Assembly: GCF_001597725.1 (NCBI RefSeq)
Contig: NZ_LUTR01000002.1
Coordinates: 62,001 to 126,000 of the forward strand
Direction of reading: 5' to 3'
Length of the DNA stretch: 64,000 nucleotides
DNA from: Neptuniibacter marinus
GTDB lineage: Bacteria; Pseudomonadota; Gammaproteobacteria; Pseudomonadales; Balneatricaceae
Shown: positions 1-8,471 of the stretch, piece after piece
Layout: each line of letters opens with the position of its first letter
Position numbering within the stretch: position 1 is the stretch's first letter
Program-made: the position numbers and the translations under genes
Notes under the pieces: generated by a model
Seen by the model: only the letters and a program-made list of their open reading frames with translations
The model's database searches: none
What the model was told of the DNA's origin: nothing

Positions 1-3
1 TCA

Positions 4-642
4 TTACGGGCTTAGCTTAACAGCAGTCCCAGTGGCTACTAAAAATAGCATTGACTTACCACTTCCACTAATTTCAGAATAATTCAGTGATACGCCAATC
101 ACAGCATTAGCATTTAAAGAAACTGCAATTTTCCTGAGTTCCATCAAACACTCCTGTTTAGCTTCACCTAATGCGTTTTGATAAGCTTTACTTCTTCCTC
201 CTACCATATCTCTAACAGCCACAAACACATCTTTAAAAACATTCATACCGATTACACATTCAGCAGAAACTATATCGAGCGTTTCAACCACTGGGCGTGT
301 TTCGACGTATGGCGCTGTTGTTAAAATCACCTCCAACAAATGTGGCTCTGCTTTTAAAGCATCTTGTCGACTAGCAACCTTCTCCAATAGCCCGTCTACT
401 ATCTCAGGAACTAGGTTAATACCCAACGTTCCAGCCTCGATAACTTTGGAGACAACGATTTGCCCTCTCAACAGCTCAACATTAACTAAGGTTCCAGCCT
501 TTTCAGTCATCAACTCTATTAATTGATCAACTGTTTCAATATTTTCACCATCAACGCCAATGATGAAATCATCTTTATATATACCCGCTTTCTGCCCAGC
601 ACTGCCCTCTGCTGGAACAGCTACAACCTGCAATCCAATCAT
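4..642 (-). CDS. PDZ domain fused to a YbjQ (UPF0145/DUF74) domain
   Basis: The 212-residue protein has two recognisable parts. Residues about 1-75 look like a PDZ fold: a GSAGQKAGI carboxylate-loop-like segment, then IIGVDGENIETVDQL, as in HtrA-type PDZ repeats. Residues about 105-212 match the YbjQ/UPF0145 family, with ECVIGMNVFKD, VGGRSKAY and a C-terminal GTAVKL strand. There is no signal peptide, so a cytoplasmic location is likely. YbjQ proteins have no settled biochemical role; they are predicted to form pentamers. The PDZ part suggests that a protein C-terminus or an internal peptide is bound. The gene stands alone, ends at the window edge, and is followed upstream by a 365-base non-coding gap. 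The domain reading is fairly sure; the function is unknown. Confidence 0.75.
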   Translation of the reverse strand: MIGLQVVAVPAEGSAGQKAGIYKDDFIIGVDGENIETVDQLIELMTEKAGTLVNVELLRGQIVVSKVIEAGTLGINLVPEIVDGLLEKVASRQDALKAEPHLLEVILTTAPYVETRPVVETLDIVSAECVIGMNVFKDVFVAVRDMVGGRSKAYQNALGEAKQECLMELRKIAVSLNANAVIGVSLNYSEISGSGKSMLFLVATGTAVKLSP

Positions 643-867
643 TATTTAAATCCATTTTGGTAAAAATTCAGTCAGATTTCGCATAAAACAATGCACCTAT
701 AAACAGCCCACACTCAATGCGTAGCTGCAGAAATCGAATACTGGCTAATTGCGATTAATTTAACCTAGTGTAAACACAAACGGCAGCATCCATTCTGACG
801 GAGCGCGGTTAGCACAAGCTTCAGCTAAAGAATGGCAAAGCTGGAAGTGACAAGCACTCCCCCACTT

Positions 868-950
868 GGCTCCCACGCTCTGCGTGGTAGCCGATAGCGT
901 CGCCGTATCGAACAGCCTGACTTGCATTCCCACGCAAGAGCATGGGAATG
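868..950. repeat. Pair of REP-like hairpins
   Basis: Two imperfect palindromes share the core TCCCACGC...GCGTGG. The first has arms 868-878 and 882-892 with a 3-base loop and one mismatch. The second has arms 925-935 and 940-950 with a 4-base loop and one mismatch. They lie in the 365-base gap 643-1007 between two minus-strand genes. Their size, spacing and base composition resemble REP/BIME elements mobilised by RAYT transposases. A shorter 7-base inverted repeat (951-957 with 1000-1006) follows and could fold at the 3' end of the solute-binding protein transcript. Nothing else is evident in the gap; a possible weak stem lies around 820-850. Confidence 0.6.
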
Positions 951-1007
951 AGGTGATCCTATCTCACACACTTCGTTCTACGCTTAATGCGGTTAGACCA
1001 TCACCTT

Positions 1008-1817
1008 TTAATCATTCACAACAATTTCACTCAAACCATGCTTTTCAGCAAATTCTGTTAGTTTGCCGGTTTGCTTCATGGTTAAAAGGAAATCATTTAT
1101 CTCTTGTAACCAGTCCAGTTCGCCTTTGGGAACTGCATAGGCATATTCCGTAGGTGCGAGTGATTCTTGAGGTTTAAAAAGCACCGCCCATGAGGTGAGC
1201 TGTGTCATGCGTTTTCCGTAGGGGTAGTCCGCCATAAATACATCCGCTCGGCCACTTAGCACTTCCTGTTCTCGGGCTTTAAAGCTGTCCACTACTGTGA
1301 CTTTAGCGTTTTTAATATAACCCTTAAGCACAGGTTCCATAAACGTCCCCCGCTGTACAACAACGATATTGCCGTATTCATCAATCTCCTCCCAGCTGGT
1401 GATATACTGGTTATCTTTTGTACTTACCGCATAAATATCACTTTTTAAATAAGGAGAAGAGAATTCCATATAAGTTTTACGATCGTCTCTTATTCCAACT
1501 GCATGCATTGCGATATCGCAGGCATCATTGGATAAATTCTCAACTAAGCTGGAGAAAGAACTCTCCACAAATCTTAGTGTTACACCCATAAAAGTAGATA
1601 ACTCCCGAGCCATATCTATGTCGATGCCTTCGAGGCGGCCAGTTCTGGGGTTTTTGTAACTTATGGCAAAATAATCAGGCCAATAACACACTTTAAGCTC
1701 ACCTAATTCACGTACTTTTTCACCTCTTAAACTTGAAGCAGCAGATTGATTTATAAGCAATATCAGACACAATGCTATAAGTTGAATTAGCCTACATTTA
1801 TACTTAGTTGCTCTCAT
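1008..1817 (-). CDS. Periplasmic solute-binding protein, family 3 (amino-acid type)
   Basis: The 269-residue protein starts with a signal peptide: basic residues, a hydrophobic run LIQLIALCLILLI, and a likely cleavage after residue 27-28. The rest has the family 3 extracellular solute-binding fold of polar amino-acid ABC transporters. Typical segments are LEGIDIDMARELSTFMG, CDIAMHAVGIRDDRK followed by FSSPYLKSD, and GRADVFMADY. The arginine in the RDDRK segment is where family members often bind the ligand carboxylate. No permease or ATPase gene is nearby. The gene is divergent from a membrane c-di-GMP enzyme across about 110 bases, so the protein may serve sensing rather than uptake (inference). 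The ligand cannot be told from the sequence. Confidence 0.8.
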   Translation of the reverse strand: MRATKYKCRLIQLIALCLILLINQSAASSLRGEKVRELGELKVCYWPDYFAISYKNPRTGRLEGIDIDMARELSTFMGVTLRFVESSFSSLVENLSNDACDIAMHAVGIRDDRKTYMEFSSPYLKSDIYAVSTKDNQYITSWEEIDEYGNIVVVQRGTFMEPVLKGYIKNAKVTVVDSFKAREQEVLSGRADVFMADYPYGKRMTQLTSWAVLFKPQESLAPTEYAYAVPKGELDWLQEINDFLLTMKQTGKLTEFAEKHGLSEIVVND

Positions 1818-1927
1818 TTAGATAATCCATTACGTCCAAGTTTTTTCCGCTTCATTACTGATAACAAACACAATTAGATAATTCTTCGTTATACTCAGCA
1901 TGATCGATACTACCGAGCCAAATCTGC

Positions 1928-4900
1928 ATGAAAGATTATAGCGCTATTAAATCCCGATCCATCACAAGATGGATATTTTCAGGTGTAATAAGCTCCATAC
2001 TCTTAATCGCTAGTGTCTTATGGTTTAGCCTTATTCAAAACATAACAGAACGTACCGAGCGATCGGCGCTCTATGCAAGAATGATTGAGGCGACGGTCAC
2101 CCGAACATTAGAAGCACTAGAGATCAGCCTTCTCTCTTTATCAGATGAGTTAGAAGCTCACGAAGCAAGCCCTGCTCATTTCAACGATGTGCGCGAAAGA
2201 GCATTAAATGTTCTCAATTTTGCCCCCCAATTAAGACAAATCGTCATAATAAAAAACAATAAAACGATTGTTAATACTAATACTGACAATAGCGAAAACC
2301 CAATAAATAATATTAACTTAGAGATATTAGGCTTTAAAAAAACACCGTCTAATGCCTATAGTCTTGGTCTTAATATAGGGACAACGATCAAAGGACGTTA
2401 CTTACCAACCACCTACGAATACCCCGATGAATCCGCACGGCTTGAGCTTATTCCGATCGGCTTTTCGACCCGCACACATTCAGGGGAGGATCTGCTGATT
2501 ATTGCCGCATTTAATTCCAATTACCTAATTCGATATATTAAAGACCTCGATATAGAAAAAAATGATGATGTTTATTTGATTGATTTTCATGGCAACGCGC
2601 TTATTCAAACAGGTTTGTTTGGCCCCAACAGAGAGAGCATTACCCAGCATCTATCAACCGTTTTAGATAATGGAGAAGATGAGGATATCAGTATCAACGC
2701 ATCATCCTATTTCCCCACTTACACCACCACTACGCGACTCTCAACAAAATACCCCTTAGCGGTCGCCATTGTCACCAATTTTGAAGATACCTTTTTTCTT
2801 TGGGTAAAACGGAAAAGCACCTTCCTCTTAGTTATTGGCTTAGCCATTGTCACGCTCATTGTTGGTGCTATTTATATCGTTAGAATGAATAAAAAAGCAT
2901 TCGCGATGAGGGAAAATGTCCACTTATTATCTGAAGTCGTCGAAAAGAACCCGACCGCTATTATCATTACCGACAATACCGGTGATATTCAGTATGTGAA
3001 CAGAAGTTTTGAGCAGATCACTGGATATAAGAAGAATGATGTATTAGGGCAAACCCCACGCATTCTCAAATCAGGCCATATGCCTGAACCACAATATGAC
3101 GATATGTGGCAAAAGCTTAAAAGAGGTAAAAGCTGGTATGGGGAATTTCATAATAGACGTAAAAACGGTTTACTCTATTGGGAAAGAGCATCCATCAGCC
3201 CGCTCATTAATGATGATAATGAGATCACCCACTATATTGCCCTGAAGCAAGAGATTACAGAGGAGCGCAAAGCTCAAAACAAACTGCGTTTAGCTTCAGC
3301 AGTCTTTAATGCAGCTGCCGAAGCTATATTGGTAACCGATGCAAAAAACCGTATACAAATGGTGAACCCATCCTTTCAAAAGATCACGGGTTACTCTGAA
3401 GCAGAAATTATTGGCCAAACCCCTGCGATATTAAAATCGGGTAAACATAGCCCTCAGTTCTATAAAGACATCTATGAGCAACTCAACAGCAAGCATAAGT
3501 GGGAAGGTGAGATCTGGAATAAACGAAAAAATGGGGAGCTTTATCCTCAGTGGATCGTGATCTCCTGTCGCTTAGACTTAGATAAAAACATTGAAGGATA
3601 TGTCGCACTGTTTAGCGATATTACAAAAAGAAAAAGTGATGAGGCAATTATTCTTCATCAAGCAAATTATGACGCATTAACAGGTTTGCCTAACAGGCAT
3701 TTATTTGAAGATCGCTTAAAACAATCTCAAAAACTTTGCCAAAGAAACAAGACAGAAGCCGCGCTCTTTTTTATCGACTTAGATCGCTTTAAATATGTAA
3801 ACGATACATTTGGTCACCTCGCAGGGGATCTATTGCTGAAATCAGTCTCTACACGACTAGAAGCCTGCATTCGCAAAAGTGATACCGTAGCGCGCTTAGG
3901 AGGGGATGAGTTTGCAATCATCATTTCTGAGATAAACCACACAAACGTTGTTGAAAAAATCGCTAAGAAAATTCTAGCCAGCTTAACTCAGCCTTTTATA
4001 TTGGAAGGTAATCAAGCCTATATTTCTTGCAGTATTGGTATAGTAACGCATAGCTGTGATGCCACGACTTCAGAACAGCTTATCGCCAACGCAGATAGCG
4101 CTATGTACAAGGCGAAAACGAAAGGACGCAATCGGTACGAGTTTTTTGATAAAGACCTAAGCACTAAAAACAAAGAACGTAACTTGCTAGAAAATGATAT
4201 TTATAATGCCATTGAACGTAACGAATTCTATCTAACTTACCAACCTATATGGAGCATTGATGGTAAACATATACGTTCAATAGAAGCATTAATAAGATGG
4301 CAGCATCCCCAGAAAGGCCTTATACCACCCTCTCATTTTATCCCTATTGCTGAAGAATCAGGACAAATCTTAGCTATAGGTGAATGGGTAATTAAAGAGG
4401 CTTGCAAGTTTGCTCAGATACTCAGAAAAGAGGCAACGCATCCTCCCTCAGTGAGCGTCAACATTTCCAGTGTTCAATTTATGGAAGGCCGTGTAGCCGA
4501 GATAATACAAAGGGAGTTAGCTGCCAATAACCTGCCAGGGTCAAGCTTAGTCGCAGAAATTACAGAAAGCGTTCTTTTATCAGAGAAAGAAAATATTTAT
4601 ACGCAGCTTAAAGAGATTGTCGCTGTAGGCGTAGACCTTGCGATAGATGACTTTGGTACAGGATACTCATCCCTTAGCTATCTGAAAAAGTATCCCATTA
4701 AAAGACTAAAAGTTGATAAAATATTTATCGATGAAATTGCTTCGGATATGGATGATCAAGCGTTAGTATCGGGCATCTTATCTCTAGCTGAATCTTTATC
4801 ACTATTAACGATAATTGAAGGGATCGAGACAGAGAGTCAATTAGCTATAATAAGAGGCTTAGGTTCCCCTATGATACAAGGTTATTTGTTTTCCAAACCA

Positions 4901-4945
4901 ATTAAAGGGGAACAAATACTTGAGTTATTAGACAACAACGCATAA
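1928..4945 (+). CDS. Membrane PAS-PAS-GGDEF-EAL cyclic di-GMP enzyme
   Basis: This 1005-residue protein has a membrane segment near residues 14-36, a periplasmic sensing region of about 260 residues, and a second membrane segment near 295-320. Two PAS domains follow (about 335-450 and 455-575), then a GGDEF domain and an EAL domain. The GGDEF signature is intact at about residues 658-662, with an RKSD inhibitory site five residues before it, so cyclase activity is possible. The EAL part keeps EALIRW, NISSVQF, DDFGTGYSS and the KVDKIFI region, so it should hydrolyse c-di-GMP. Which activity dominates cannot be told. The gene is divergent from a solute-binding protein gene, and its periplasmic part is a plausible partner for it. 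Confidence 0.9.
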   Translation: MKDYSAIKSRSITRWIFSGVISSILLIASVLWFSLIQNITERTERSALYARMIEATVTRTLEALEISLLSLSDELEAHEASPAHFNDVRERALNVLNFAPQLRQIVIIKNNKTIVNTNTDNSENPINNINLEILGFKKTPSNAYSLGLNIGTTIKGRYLPTTYEYPDESARLELIPIGFSTRTHSGEDLLIIAAFNSNYLIRYIKDLDIEKNDDVYLIDFHGNALIQTGLFGPNRESITQHLSTVLDNGEDEDISINASSYFPTYTTTTRLSTKYPLAVAIVTNFEDTFFLWVKRKSTFLLVIGLAIVTLIVGAIYIVRMNKKAFAMRENVHLLSEVVEKNPTAIIITDNTGDIQYVNRSFEQITGYKKNDVLGQTPRILKSGHMPEPQYDDMWQKLKRGKSWYGEFHNRRKNGLLYWERASISPLINDDNEITHYIALKQEITEERKAQNKLRLASAVFNAAAEAILVTDAKNRIQMVNPSFQKITGYSEAEIIGQTPAILKSGKHSPQFYKDIYEQLNSKHKWEGEIWNKRKNGELYPQWIVISCRLDLDKNIEGYVALFSDITKRKSDEAIILHQANYDALTGLPNRHLFEDRLKQSQKLCQRNKTEAALFFIDLDRFKYVNDTFGHLAGDLLLKSVSTRLEACIRKSDTVARLGGDEFAIIISEINHTNVVEKIAKKILASLTQPFILEGNQAYISCSIGIVTHSCDATTSEQLIANADSAMYKAKTKGRNRYEFFDKDLSTKNKERNLLENDIYNAIERNEFYLTYQPIWSIDGKHIRSIEALIRWQHPQKGLIPPSHFIPIAEESGQILAIGEWVIKEACKFAQILRKEATHPPSVSVNISSVQFMEGRVAEIIQRELAANNLPGSSLVAEITESVLLSEKENIYTQLKEIVAVGVDLAIDDFGTGYSSLSYLKKYPIKRLKVDKIFIDEIASDMDDQALVSGILSLAESLSLLTIIEGIETESQLAIIRGLGSPMIQGYLFSKPIKGEQILELLDNNA

Positions 4946-5158
4946 ATTGATTTTTTGATAATATGATTACCTCTTGGTAAGAAAAATATTCAATATATGC
5001 TCTAATTCTAAACCCCGTGCTGACATTTAAGGTAATACAGTACAATTACAAACACTTTCCGCAGAGCATCACGAGAATAAACAAGCCACACACCTATAGT
5101 TTTAATTGAGGATAGTTGTTGAATCGCCTCTGCAGTATGATTTGTTGTAGTTCAATAA

Positions 5159-5179
5159 GAGATACAGGATCTGTATCTC
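5159..5179. promoter_or_regulatory. Perfect 9-bp inverted repeat upstream of a diguanylate cyclase gene
   Basis: Arms 5159-5167 and 5171-5179 are perfectly complementary, with a 3-base centre (GAGATACAG GAT CTGTATCTC). The repeat ends 38 bases before the ATG of the following GGDEF gene. No T-run follows, so a terminator is unlikely and a protein-binding site is more plausible. The rest of the 272-base gap 4946-5217 shows nothing else clear. Confidence 0.5.
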
Positions 5180-5217
5180 ATTAAGTGGTAACGATACGCT
5201 AACAAACTGGTCGAAAC

Positions 5218-6702
5218 ATGGATAGCAGACAGACTTTGAACTTTATACTCATCCTTATTAGCGCCTCCATGGTTATGGCTGGGTTATACCTCAACTTTAA
5301 TAATCACGAAAATTTCATCGCATTAATCTTAATTAGTGCGGGTGCGAGTAGTCTTATTCCCCATTATTATTTTTCCAGTAAAGCTAAACAATTACATACC
5401 GTTAATTCATCAAGCCATACAGCACAAAGCTTTCAAGATACATTTGAAAAAGCCGCTATTGGATTAGCCCATGTAGATCTACAAGGTAAGTTTATTCGTG
5501 TAAACAGTAACCTATGCCAGTTTTTAGGTTACCCAGAACAGGAACTCCTCGAAACCACTTTTCAATCCCTCTCCCTTCCCGACGACTTGGAAGAAAGCTT
5601 TAGATGGATCAGAGCTGTTTTAGCAGGCGAAGAGGTTGAAGATTTCTCTAAGATCAAACGTTACTATCATAAAGATGGTCGTTTAGTTTGGGCAAAACTT
5701 ACAACAACACTAGTTAAAAATGAGCTCAACGAGCCTGATTACTTCGTCTCTTCCATTCAAGATATATCAGACCTAAAAAATACAGAGATGCTTCTTCGTC
5801 AATCAGAAGAGAAATTTAAAACAATTATAGAAGCGGTATCTGATGAAGTTGTTATATGGATGTCGACACTAGGTATGCAAGAGATGCTCTATGTAAACCA
5901 AGGGTTCGAAAAACAATGGGGACGCTCGGTTGACACATTATATGAAAACCCAAAAAGCTTTTTAGATATTATCCATCCCGATGACAAAGACGCAGTTGAA
6001 CAAATATTTACACTAAGCCCCGATAGCAACTGGAATATAGACTTTCGCATCATCCGAGATGATGGCGAAATACGTCATATTCATAACGTCGGCTTTGGTA
6101 TCCTTGAAAACGGTGAACCTCTTTATCTTGTCGGCTCGGCTGTTGACCGTACCGATATAATGAATCGTCAGCAGCAGTTAGACGAATCTATTATCAAGCT
6201 TGAAGCGGCTTATAAATCGTTAGAGCAGCTGTCACAAAAAGACGGACTGACCGGTGTCTTCAATCGCACAACCTTTTTAGAACATCTCAGCGATGCTCAT
6301 GAACGCTATAAGCGTTATAAAACACCCGCAACATTAATTTTTATCGACCTTAATCAATTCAAAGCGATTAATGACAATCATGGTCATATCACCGGTGATA
6401 ATACGCTAATAGCGCTCGCTAATAAGCTATCAGACAATATTAGACAAACCGATGTTCTCGGCCGCTATGGTGGAGATGAGTTTGTAGTTCTGCTTAACAA
6501 TAGTTCAATTGAACATGCTCAAGAGTTTTTTAACCGCGTAGGTAATAGCATTCAGGTCGATTGCAACTTATCCGGCAAGCCCCTGAGAATTGGTATCTCT
6601 TATGGTGCATATGAAATTGATCCTACCGTGGAGACTCTTCAGCAATGGATATCCCATGCCGATATTTCGATGTATAAAGATAAAGGAACGCACTCCAGTT
6701 AG
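5218..6702 (+). CDS. Diguanylate cyclase with two PAS domains
   Basis: The 494-residue protein starts with two short hydrophobic segments (about 8-26 and 32-52), enough for a membrane hairpin with little outside. Two PAS domains follow (about 70-190 and 195-315); the second has the PAS/PAC form DDGEIRHIHNVG. A short coiled linker (about 317-340) leads to a GGDEF domain with an intact GGDEF at about 418-422 and a canonical RQTD inhibitory site. It therefore probably makes c-di-GMP under feedback control, with input sensed by the PAS domains in the cytoplasm. It lies downstream of the larger GGDEF-EAL gene, separated by 272 bases, so it is probably transcribed on its own. Confidence 0.9.
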   Translation: MDSRQTLNFILILISASMVMAGLYLNFNNHENFIALILISAGASSLIPHYYFSSKAKQLHTVNSSSHTAQSFQDTFEKAAIGLAHVDLQGKFIRVNSNLCQFLGYPEQELLETTFQSLSLPDDLEESFRWIRAVLAGEEVEDFSKIKRYYHKDGRLVWAKLTTTLVKNELNEPDYFVSSIQDISDLKNTEMLLRQSEEKFKTIIEAVSDEVVIWMSTLGMQEMLYVNQGFEKQWGRSVDTLYENPKSFLDIIHPDDKDAVEQIFTLSPDSNWNIDFRIIRDDGEIRHIHNVGFGILENGEPLYLVGSAVDRTDIMNRQQQLDESIIKLEAAYKSLEQLSQKDGLTGVFNRTTFLEHLSDAHERYKRYKTPATLIFIDLNQFKAINDNHGHITGDNTLIALANKLSDNIRQTDVLGRYGGDEFVVLLNNSSIEHAQEFFNRVGNSIQVDCNLSGKPLRIGISYGAYEIDPTVETLQQWISHADISMYKDKGTHSS

Positions 6703-6780
6703 CCAAAACGCCTAACCTATACAATTGATGTTTTATCCCGCTTCACATAAGCTCATCTCATACCTTGCTGGAGTCGGAAC

Positions 6781-7608
6781 ATGCATCAACCTAGCCCTAT
6801 CATCTTACAGAACAATCCTCCATTTTTAGATGAAATAGATCTAACAAACACTCAGCTAGCCGAAAAAAGTGTTTACTTAAAAACACTTAAGAAATCACAA
6901 AAAAAGATACTCAGTGTCCAGCAAGCTTATTACCACCAAAAGCGTCGAGCTATTTTGGTCTTTGAAGGTTGGGATGCCAGCGGTAAAGGGGGGGCTATAA
7001 GGCGCTTAACTGAAAAATTAGATCCTCGTGGCGTAAACGTTCACCCAATAGGTACGCCAACCCCTGAAGAACAAAGTAAGCATTACCTATATCGCTTCCA
7101 AACTCGCTTGCCCAAAGCGGGGACGCTCGCACTTTTTGATCGCTCTTGGTATGGCCGAGTTTTAGTAGAGCGGGTTGAAGGTTTCGCTTCAGAACAGGAG
7201 TGGCAACGCGCTTATCAAGAGATCAACGAATTTGAACGTAGCCTTATTGATGACGGTGTAAAGATCATAAAGATCTTTATGCACATTAGCCCAGAAGAAC
7301 AACTTAAGCGATTTGAAGAGCGATTAAATAATCCGGTAAAACGCTGGAAGCTAACCAGTGAAGATATTAGAAATCGTGCAAAATGGACAGACTATCATCA
7401 AGCCATTAATGATATGTTTAAATATACTTCTACAGAAGCTGCGCCTTGGCACATCATTCCGGCAAATCATAAATGGTATGCCCGCACTGATGTCCTAAAA
7501 ATCATAGAGGCACAACTATCTGAAGGCATGGATATAAGCCCACCTCCCTTAGATCCAGCGATGATTCAAGAAGCCTATGAAGCTTTAGGTATAAAAATTT
7601 CTGATTAA
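6781..7608 (+). CDS. Polyphosphate kinase 2 family (Pap-like)
   Basis: The 275-residue protein is a single-domain PPK2. It carries a Walker A-like GWDASGKGG at about residue 63, the RLTEKLDPRGVNV segment, and a Walker B-like FDRSWYGRVLVERVEGF at about residue 119. A basic lid (RFEERLNNPVKRWKLT) and the closing HKWYARTDVLKII complete the family pattern. PPK2 enzymes move phosphate between polyphosphate and nucleotides. The Walker B form is the one I associate with polyphosphate:AMP/NDP phosphotransferases of the Pap type, so use of polyphosphate to phosphorylate AMP or ADP is likely; the exact nucleotide is not certain. The gene begins 78 bases after the cyclase gene. Confidence 0.88.
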   Translation: MHQPSPIILQNNPPFLDEIDLTNTQLAEKSVYLKTLKKSQKKILSVQQAYYHQKRRAILVFEGWDASGKGGAIRRLTEKLDPRGVNVHPIGTPTPEEQSKHYLYRFQTRLPKAGTLALFDRSWYGRVLVERVEGFASEQEWQRAYQEINEFERSLIDDGVKIIKIFMHISPEEQLKRFEERLNNPVKRWKLTSEDIRNRAKWTDYHQAINDMFKYTSTEAAPWHIIPANHKWYARTDVLKIIEAQLSEGMDISPPPLDPAMIQEAYEALGIKISD

Positions 7609-7678
7609 TCTCTCTTTGCAACAATTCTGAAATAATTAGTCGTCATTATTAGTCTCAATTACAAAGAGGCTAATAAAT

Positions 7679-7882
7679 ATGACAGAAAATACTTTAAAAA
7701 CTCAGCTGAAACAGTTGCTGAATCGTGGTTACTCAGAGATTGACGTTTTAAACTTAGGCATTGCACCTAAGCATCTAATTGATCAAGCTATTTCCGAATA
7801 CAAAGCTGATCAACGTATTCAAGACCAAACACTAAGTACTCAACATAATCAGGCAAGCTTCGCTATGCGCTTAGGTGGTTAA
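7679..7882 (+). CDS. Small uncharacterised protein (67 residues)
   Basis: A short reading frame with an AGAGG ribosome site about 10 bases before its ATG. The product is hydrophilic and probably helical, with no signal peptide, membrane segment, cysteines or metal motif. I do not recognise a family. It follows the PPK2 gene by 70 bases and precedes the cytochrome leader. Codon use looks like that of its neighbours, which supports its being real. Confidence 0.55.
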   Translation: MTENTLKTQLKQLLNRGYSEIDVLNLGIAPKHLIDQAISEYKADQRIQDQTLSTQHNQASFAMRLGG

Positions 7883-8000
7883 TTTAGCCACCTCCCCTCC
7901 TTTTGAATCATTTTCCTATTATCTTTAGCAATATTCATTTCTTCTATTGATTTCATTCAGATACAATTCACCTCGTTTGGTGTATTAATGTTAGCTACTT

Positions 8001-8103
8001 GAGGAGAGTAATGACTCACCTCCAAGGGTGGCAGGCTGATTTTTGTGGGGGAAGGCCCGTTAGTCCCAATAACAAATTGATGAGCACTTATAGGAAAATT
8101 ACA
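8001..8103 (+). other. Leader of the cytochrome gene with a strong in-frame upstream start
   Basis: GAGGAG (8001-8006) lies just before an ATG at 8011 that is in frame with the cytochrome gene and would add 31 residues. The extension (MTHLQGWQADFCGG...) is not a signal peptide. The leader can also pair CACC (8017-8020) with GGTG (8027-8030), or the CTCC at 8020-8023 with the GGAG of the ribosome site. It is G-rich further on (8046-8057). It may be a structured 5' leader or a translated leader rather than part of the mature protein. Confidence 0.4.
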
Positions 8104-8409
8104 ATGAAAAAAGTACTTATTGCAGCAGCAGCTGCTACTTTGATGTTACCTACTGCAGCTATGGCTGAGCGTGATGGCCTAACTGTATACAACACCAAAT
8201 GTGGTGTATGCCATGCTTCAGGCGCCGCTGGCGCACCTAAAGTAGGTGACGCGGCAGATTGGGGCGCACGTGCAACACAAGGTATGGATACCCTATTAGC
8301 GACTGCTAAAAAAGGTAAAGGGGCTATGCCTCCTTCAGGTCTATGTATGGATTGTAACGATAACGAACTTAAGTCCGCTATCCAATACATGATAGACAAC
8401 TCAAAATAA
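8104..8409 (+). CDS. Cytochrome c5-like monoheme protein
   Basis: I chose the ATG at 8104 because it opens directly onto a standard signal peptide (MKKVLIAAAAATLML...AMA, about 21 residues) and has AGGA at 8092. The mature protein of about 80 residues has one heme c site, CGVCH at residues 33-37. It also has a GAMPPSG segment that can give the axial methionine, and a CMDCN cysteine pair typical of cytochrome c5. It should be an exported periplasmic electron carrier. Partners are not evident from the neighbours. A longer in-frame start exists at 8011 and is described with the leader. Confidence 0.9.
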   Translation: MKKVLIAAAAATLMLPTAAMAERDGLTVYNTKCGVCHASGAAGAPKVGDAADWGARATQGMDTLLATAKKGKGAMPPSGLCMDCNDNELKSAIQYMIDNSK

Positions 8410-8424
8410 GCACCGAATTCACAT

Positions 8425-8457
8425 AAAAAAACCGCCATATTAAGGCGGTTTTTTTTG
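8425..8457. terminator. Rho-independent terminator, usable from both sides
   Basis: The stem AACCGCC/GGCGGTT with a 6-base loop is flanked by A- and T-runs. It lies between the convergent cytochrome and pomB genes and can end both transcripts. Confidence 0.9.
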
Positions 8458-8471
8458 TCTCAAGCCACTCG

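Noticed and set aside
866-1153. 95-codon plus-strand frame
   Set aside because: It runs through the REP-like hairpins and into the antisense of the solute-binding protein gene; it has no ribosome site or recognisable protein.
7999-8103. Cytochrome start at the far upstream TTG or ATG as the main start
   Set aside because: The added residues would bury the signal peptide; the ATG at 8104 fits exported cytochromes. It is kept only as a leader observation.
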